The notes under the pieces were generated by a model that saw nothing but the letters and a program-made list of their open reading frames with translations, was not told the DNA's origin and did not search any database. Position numbers and translations under genes: made by a program. From Fretibacter rubidus (GTDB lineage Bacteria; Pseudomonadota; Alphaproteobacteria; Caulobacterales; Maricaulaceae), in the NCBI RefSeq assembly GCF_041429785.1, contig NZ_CP163423.1:930001-994000 (forward strand): 64,000 nucleotides of DNA. Reading direction: 5' to 3'. Of the stretch, positions 60,003-64,000 are shown piece by piece (position 1 is the first letter of the stretch; the number at the start of each line of letters is the position of its first letter).

Positions 60003-60076
60003 GGACCTATAGCTCAACTGGATAGAGCAGCCGCCTTCTAAGCGGCAGGTTGCAGGTTCGAGTCCTGCTGGGTCTG
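60003..60076 (+). tRNA. tRNA-Arg (anticodon TCT)
   Basis: 74-nt tRNA, 5'-GGACCTATAGCTCAACTGGA, anticodon stem GCCGC/GCGGC with loop CTTCTAA, anticodon TCT, reading AGA/AGG. The T-arm is GGTTCGAGTCC. CCA is not encoded: the sequence after the discriminator reads GGTC. The other three tRNAs here do encode CCA. Confidence 0.93.
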
Positions 60077-60449
60077 GGTCTTTTTACATTCCCGGTCAGT
60101 CGCTACGCTCCTTCCTCGCCTCTTGTCATCAAAAAACCGCGAGAGCGCAGCGAGGGCGGTAGGTTTTTTGAACCCGGAAAAGAGACACGCCATGTCTGCG
60201 GTCTGGATAGAGGTCCATTAGGGGGGCGCCTCCTGAAACATTCCCGGTTAGTCGCTACGCTCCTTCCTCGCCTCATAAGACATTCCCGGTCAGTCGCTAC
60301 GCTCCTTCCTCGCCTCTTGATGCATTCTCAGTCAGTCGCGATGCTTCCCCTCATTGCAATTAACCTTGGATTCACCACAGGTTATAACAGCTGCAGATTT
60401 CAAAGATATTTTAACAAAGCTCCCGTACTTTGACCCTTTAAAGTGTGGG
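60077..60449. other. Gene-free region between tRNA-Arg and the DUF3034 gene
   Basis: About 370 bp filled mainly by the 42-bp repeats and an inverted repeat. The last 90 bp (60355-60449) precede the DUF3034 start and may hold its promoter; none is clear. Confidence 0.6.
60087..60350. repeat. Short repeat family, three copies at exactly 42-bp spacing plus one upstream copy
   Basis: CATTCCCGGTCAGTCGCTAC followed by GCTCCTTCCTCGCCTC begins at 60087, 60239 and 60281, with a degraded fourth copy at 60323. The last three starts are exactly 42 bp apart. Between copies 1 and 2 lies an inverted repeat (AAAAAACCGC ... GGTTTTTTGAAC). If transcribed it would be non-coding; its translation in one frame shows a 14-residue period that follows from the repeat. 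Confidence 0.8.
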
Positions 60450-61331
60450 ATGGATGATACGGTTTTGAGAGTTATTGCACTTATATCTATTACGGTGATG
60501 GGTTTGTCATCCTGTGCTGCTTTTGATGCGGCTGATAGCGGGCGTTTGCTTGCGACAGGCGGGGTTTCGCAAGTCGAAGGCGCGGGCGGTGCGGGATTAG
60601 CGCCTTGGGCTTTGATTACTGGCTATGGGACCGAAGGGTCATATGGGGCTAACGCGTTCTACACACGTGCAGACCTTCCAGATTTCACCCTGGAGTCAAT
60701 CGGCGCATCCACTGGGATAAGCAACCGGGTCGAATTTTCTTATGCTAAGCAAAAATTTGATACGGGCGATACGGGCCCCGCTCTGGGTCTGCGCCGTGGA
60801 TATAGCTTTGAGCAAGACATCATTGGAGCCAAGGTCCGTGTTGTCGGTGACGCCGTCTATGATCAAGACCGCTGGACGCCGCAAATTTCGGTCGGGGCGC
60901 AATATAAAAAAGCATCTGATCCTGCTTTGCTTGGTGCATTAGGCGCAAAGGATGATGACGGACTCGATGTTTATGTGTCTGCGACCAAGCTGTTACTTGA
61001 TAAAAACTTACTACTGAGCGCGACCTTGCGCGGGACAAAGGCCAATCAGATGGGGTTATTGGGCTTTGGCGGGGATCAGAATGACGATTACGCCGTCCAG
61101 TTTGAAGGGTCGGCTGCCTATATGGTATCGCGTAATGTTGTGCTTGGGGCAGATTACCGCACAAAGCCCGATAATCTTGGGTTTGCCAAAGAACAAGACG
61201 CAAAGGCGGCCTATATCGCTTATTTCCCCAACAAAAATCTGTCCCTAACTGCGGCCTATGTCGATGTCGGAGAGGTCGCTTTGCAGGGTAAGCAAAGCGG
61301 TGTCTACGGCTCAATTCAAGTGGGCTTCTAA
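60450..61331 (+). CDS. DUF3034 family outer-membrane/secreted protein
   Basis: Protein of 293 residues. The N-terminal hydrophobic segment ends near a lipobox-like GLSSC. The mature part alternates beta strands, such as TGISNRVEFSYAKQKFDTG and LGLRRGYSFEQDIIGAKVRVVGDAVY. It ends in Phe (GSIQVGF), as beta-barrel proteins often do. This fits the DUF3034 family of predicted outer-membrane proteins with no assigned function. It is the first of four co-directional genes; the next starts 2 bp after it. The start at 60450 is the ATG nearest the signal peptide. Confidence 0.85.
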   Translation: MDDTVLRVIALISITVMGLSSCAAFDAADSGRLLATGGVSQVEGAGGAGLAPWALITGYGTEGSYGANAFYTRADLPDFTLESIGASTGISNRVEFSYAKQKFDTGDTGPALGLRRGYSFEQDIIGAKVRVVGDAVYDQDRWTPQISVGAQYKKASDPALLGALGAKDDDGLDVYVSATKLLLDKNLLLSATLRGTKANQMGLLGFGGDQNDDYAVQFEGSAAYMVSRNVVLGADYRTKPDNLGFAKEQDAKAAYIAYFPNKNLSLTAAYVDVGEVALQGKQSGVYGSIQVGF

Positions 61332-61332
61332 A

Positions 61333-61791
61333 ATGAAATATGGTCTTAAATCGACGGTTAAATTTGTGGTTCTTATGACCACTGTTGCGGTGATAAGCGG
61401 GTGCCAGACAATGTCGCCAACCGCGTCGTCGTCAACGCTTTATGACATGCTTGGCGGCAATCAAGGTGTTACAAAAATCGTTCAAGGCACTTTGGATTAC
61501 ACGCTATCTGATTCGCGTATCGCCCATACCTTTGATAATTCTAATGTGAAACGGGTCGAGACCCTGTTGATCGAGCAAATTTGCGATTTGACAGATGGGC
61601 CCTGTGAATACTCAGGTCAAACCATGGAACGCTCTCACCGCGGATTGAACCTTAATTCGATGCATTTTAATGCGCTGGTCGAAAATATGCAAAAAGCAAT
61701 GCGGGATAATAATGTGCCGTTTCGAACTCAAAATCAGCTTCTGGCAATCCTAGCGCCGATGCATGATGATGTTGTGGGACGGTCGCGTTAG
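61333..61791 (+). CDS. Lipoprotein-anchored group 1 truncated haemoglobin
   Basis: Protein of 152 residues. A signal peptide with a lipobox (AVISGC, Cys24) is followed by a group 1 truncated globin fold. Proximal haem His is His102 (ERSHRGLN), and Phe67 matches the conserved CD1 Phe. Aligned without gaps to the recalled M. tuberculosis HbN sequence, B10 Tyr is replaced by Leu54 and E11 Gln by Leu79, so the distal pocket looks apolar. Cys84 and Cys91 (ICDLTDGPCEY) are positioned for a disulfide. Periplasmic, membrane-tethered, so it is probably not a cytosolic NO dioxygenase. No ribosome site is clear, suggesting coupling to the upstream gene. Confidence 0.92.
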   Translation: MKYGLKSTVKFVVLMTTVAVISGCQTMSPTASSSTLYDMLGGNQGVTKIVQGTLDYTLSDSRIAHTFDNSNVKRVETLLIEQICDLTDGPCEYSGQTMERSHRGLNLNSMHFNALVENMQKAMRDNNVPFRTQNQLLAILAPMHDDVVGRSR

Positions 61792-61796
61792 GCCCC

Positions 61797-63683
61797 ATGA
61801 TCGGCAATATTTTCAAAGTTCTGATCTCAGTAAAAGCCAAATTGTTTTTTGGCTTTCTCGCGATGGCTATGATTATTTTGGGCTTGGGCGGCTACGCCTA
61901 TGTGTCGACCAGTAATGCTGGGGCTGTAGTGGAGGATACATTTGACCGTCCTCTAATGGCGATTAATTTTGCGCGCTCTGCGGGGCAAGTGTTTAGTCAG
62001 CTTGAGATTGACGTTATCGAACAGTTGCAAACGGGTGCCGAGCAGCAAACCATTGACCCTGCGTCTATTACGCCGCTGCTGTCACGGTTTAAGGCTGATC
62101 TAAAGGTCAGCCAAGACCGTTCTATCGCACCCAAAGCGGTGCCGTTTTTCAAAGTTATTGAGACAGAGCTCGCCCAATGGGAACAGATTATGCTGCCCGC
62201 AGGTAGCACTGTGAGTGCTGCATCAATCACGAAAGCGCAAACCCATGCTGACATAATAGAGCAGCAACTAGACATTATTGTGGAGTTACAAACGGGCCAA
62301 AGCTTCCTCGCCCGCGAAGCGGCCATTGCGCGTATGGACGAGATTAAAAAGTACAACCTTTGGGCGGGTATAGCGGCTTTGACCCTTACTTTATTACTTT
62401 CTGCGTGGATTTCTGTGACGATTATTGCGCCGTTAAAAGCGGCTGCGGCTGCGGCGCGTAAGATTTCTGCGGGCGATTTCAATGTTGATATTCCACCAGG
62501 GGGTGATGACGAAACGGGTGTCTTACTCAAAACAATGTCATCCATGCAGCGCAATATTCGTGACCGTATGGGCCAAGAACAAAACTTACGGGCTTTGGCT
62601 CAACACCGTTTATCTGATTCCGTGACAAACTCACGTGACGCGATTTTGCTGACCGATACAGGCGGTGTCATCATTGTGTCCAACCCCCAAATTGGTCAGA
62701 TGTTTCCCGCGCTTGCTGACTTTGATCTTATCCAACGGCCCTTTAGCAACTATTTTGATGAAACCGGCGCACCGCTGAATGAGCCATGCCAGTTTAACAG
62801 TGAGCGCCGTGAAATTAAGTTCAATGACGGTCGTTGGGCCCGCGTGTCAGCGTCCAAGACACAAGAAGGCGGACGATTATTCATCTGGAGCGACATAACA
62901 GAAGCCAAAATCCGGTCGCAAAACTTACTAGAAGCCAAAGAAGCTGCTGAAGCTGCTGATAAGGCCAAAACATTATTTCTAGCCGCGATGAGCCACGAAT
63001 TACGGACACCTCTTAACGCCGTGATTGGGTTTTCTGATATTATCAAAAGCCATTATGACCAAGAAGGAAAGCATCCTGATCATGCTGAAATGGCGGGCTT
63101 GATTTCCCAAAGCGGCGCACATCTTCTGAATATTGTAAAAGACGTGCTTAGCGTTGCCGATGGGAATGCGGCGGATAATTTAAATATGGATTTGAAGCCT
63201 GTTGAAATGGCGGATGTTGTCAATTTCTGCATGAAAACAATCGCCAGCGAGGCTGAAAAAAATAATGTGCAATTGCTATGGAAAGCCCCAGTTCAGCCTA
63301 TTCCTGTTTATGGGGACGAATTACGGTTGCAGCAGCTTTTACTGAATCTTCTATCGAATGCGATAAAATATAACCGTGACAATGGCCGCGTTCGGGTGGC
63401 CCTTACCACAAACGATAAGAATGCTGTGTGTTTAGATGTCATCGACAGCGGTATTGGCATCGACAAAGCTGATTTAGACCGCATCATGGAACCGTTTGTT
63501 CAGGTCGATAGTGGTTTCACGCGCAAATATGACGGCGTGGGATTGGGGCTGTCTATCGTTAAACAAATTCTAACGCCGCATAAGGGTCGAATTTTTATTC
63601 GATCAAAAGTTGGACACGGCACAGTCGTTCGCATTGTTTTGCCGGCTTTAATGCAATCTCAACGTCAACAGAGTAACCCTTGA
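61797..63683 (+). CDS. Sensor histidine kinase with HAMP and PAS domains
   Basis: Inner-membrane kinase of 628 residues. TM1 about 15-36, periplasmic sensor about 37-186, TM2 about 188-211, HAMP about 212-265, PAS-like about 275-370. HisKA follows with the phospho-His at 400 (MSHELRTPLN), then the HATPase domain: N box LLNLLSNAIKYN, G1 DVIDSGIGID, F box and G2 GVGLGLSIV. The C-terminus ends shortly after, with no receiver domain. No response-regulator gene is in view. It is located between a globin lipoprotein and a cupredoxin. Confidence 0.95.
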   Translation: MIGNIFKVLISVKAKLFFGFLAMAMIILGLGGYAYVSTSNAGAVVEDTFDRPLMAINFARSAGQVFSQLEIDVIEQLQTGAEQQTIDPASITPLLSRFKADLKVSQDRSIAPKAVPFFKVIETELAQWEQIMLPAGSTVSAASITKAQTHADIIEQQLDIIVELQTGQSFLAREAAIARMDEIKKYNLWAGIAALTLTLLLSAWISVTIIAPLKAAAAAARKISAGDFNVDIPPGGDDETGVLLKTMSSMQRNIRDRMGQEQNLRALAQHRLSDSVTNSRDAILLTDTGGVIIVSNPQIGQMFPALADFDLIQRPFSNYFDETGAPLNEPCQFNSERREIKFNDGRWARVSASKTQEGGRLFIWSDITEAKIRSQNLLEAKEAAEAADKAKTLFLAAMSHELRTPLNAVIGFSDIIKSHYDQEGKHPDHAEMAGLISQSGAHLLNIVKDVLSVADGNAADNLNMDLKPVEMADVVNFCMKTIASEAEKNNVQLLWKAPVQPIPVYGDELRLQQLLLNLLSNAIKYNRDNGRVRVALTTNDKNAVCLDVIDSGIGIDKADLDRIMEPFVQVDSGFTRKYDGVGLGLSIVKQILTPHKGRIFIRSKVGHGTVVRIVLPALMQSQRQQSNP

Positions 63684-63686
63684 GCC

Positions 63687-64000
63687 ATGACACACACCGC
63701 AAAGAAAAAGACATCTCTATCAATTTGGCCAAAGGCGCTGTTAGTGGCAGCAATTTTCTATCCAATTGGCGTTTTAGCGCAGTCAAAAACTGAGCATGTT
63801 ATTTCCCAAAAAAACCGAACCTATGCACCCGGCAAGATTGATATTAAAACGGGCGAAAGTTTGAAAATTGTCAATGATGATATTTTTCTGCATCACGCTT
63901 TTATCGACTCAGAGGCACTTGAATTTGATTCAGGGTCTATGGACGAGGGCGAACAGGCTGTTGTGACGTTTGACACGCCAGGCATATATAATGTGCAATG
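63687..64000 (+). CDS. Cupredoxin-domain secreted protein, 3'-truncated by the window edge
   Basis: The visible 104 residues begin with a signal peptide (AIFYPIGVLAQ). A plastocyanin-like beta sandwich follows (YAPGKIDIKTGESLKIVNDDIFLHHAFID), which includes the first copper-ligand His region. VTFDTPGIYNV leads toward the C-terminal ligand loop, which lies beyond the window, so copper binding cannot be confirmed. It starts 3 bp after the kinase stop, in the same operon. This gene often accompanies DUF3034, truncated haemoglobin and sensor genes. Confidence 0.8.
   Translation, partial: MTHTAKKKTSLSIWPKALLVAAIFYPIGVLAQSKTEHVISQKNRTYAPGKIDIKTGESLKIVNDDIFLHHAFIDSEALEFDSGSMDEGEQAVVTFDTPGIYNVQ

Noticed and set aside
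60087-60350. CRISPR array
   Set aside because: The copies are nearly contiguous at 42 bp with no unique spacers of 30-40 bp, one copy is 152 bp away, and no cas gene is present.
60050-60433. Open frame of 127 codons with a 14-residue repeat
   Set aside because: It starts inside tRNA-Arg and the internal period follows from the 42-bp DNA repeat. No known family and no ribosome site.

Overview
This window looks like core chromosome of a marine-type alphaproteobacterium, probably a Hyphomonadaceae/Maricaulales-like relative of Caulobacter. That placement is inferred, not computed. It rests on an aa3-oxidase tail (coxC, DUF983, SURF1), an NDUFS4-type complex I accessory subunit, the alphaproteobacterial block CdnL/CarD - 7Fe ferredoxin - S4 protein - SUV3-like helicase - DUF3108 - rpmB, the split glycine decarboxylase gcvPA/gcvPB, and two TonB-dependent receptors. 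GC content is intermediate. I see no insertion sequence, prophage, integrase, rRNA or CRISPR array.

Layout. 1-7.9 kb: end of the cytochrome oxidase operon, a GNAT acetyltransferase, YqgE, a peroxiredoxin, an SPFH/NfeD pair, rnhA and ispH. 7.9-15.2 kb: argS, a dispersed inverted repeat, and a complete glycine cleavage operon (gcvT-gcvH-gcvPA-gcvPB) behind a tandem glycine riboswitch. 15.2-24.1 kb: envelope genes (acyltransferase-3, LpxO-type hydroxylase, two PAN-domain secreted proteins, PBP1A) and ruvC, whose short leader carries two hairpins and an intrinsic terminator. 24.1-33.4 kb: glutamate-cysteine ligase, a TonB-dependent receptor divergent from a peptide/proton symporter, a DUF937 protein, a tandem pair of TonB-C-like secreted proteins, and an MBL hydrolase. 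32.7-39.1 kb: the CdnL to rpmB block, interrupted by a small basic-protein gene split by one in-frame TAG. 39.2-47.5 kb: a Popeye-like cNMP-domain membrane protein with no standard start, a large TonB-dependent receptor, folE, cysS, and a repeat-rich gap ending at tRNA-Pro(GGG). 47.7-57.5 kb: ctaA, rplM-rpsI, argC, an aminotransferase, glpX, recJ, tRNA-Glu, a DUF192 protein and tRNA-Pro(TGG). 57.5-64 kb: a HerA-like ATPase, the NDUFS4-like subunit, tRNA-Arg(TCT), a 42-bp tandem repeat, and a four-gene co-directional cluster: DUF3034 outer-membrane protein, lipoprotein-anchored truncated haemoglobin, PAS/HAMP sensor histidine kinase and a cupredoxin cut by the window end.

Most genes are housekeeping. 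The least explained parts are the haemoglobin/DUF3034/kinase/cupredoxin cluster, the TAG-interrupted small gene at 37.4 kb, the structured leader before ruvC, and the families of short repeats at 9.7, 46.9-47.5 and 60.1-60.4 kb. Neighbour genes commonly linked to these loci in alphaproteobacteria and belonging to threonine synthesis (hom, thrB, thrC) are absent from their usual places.
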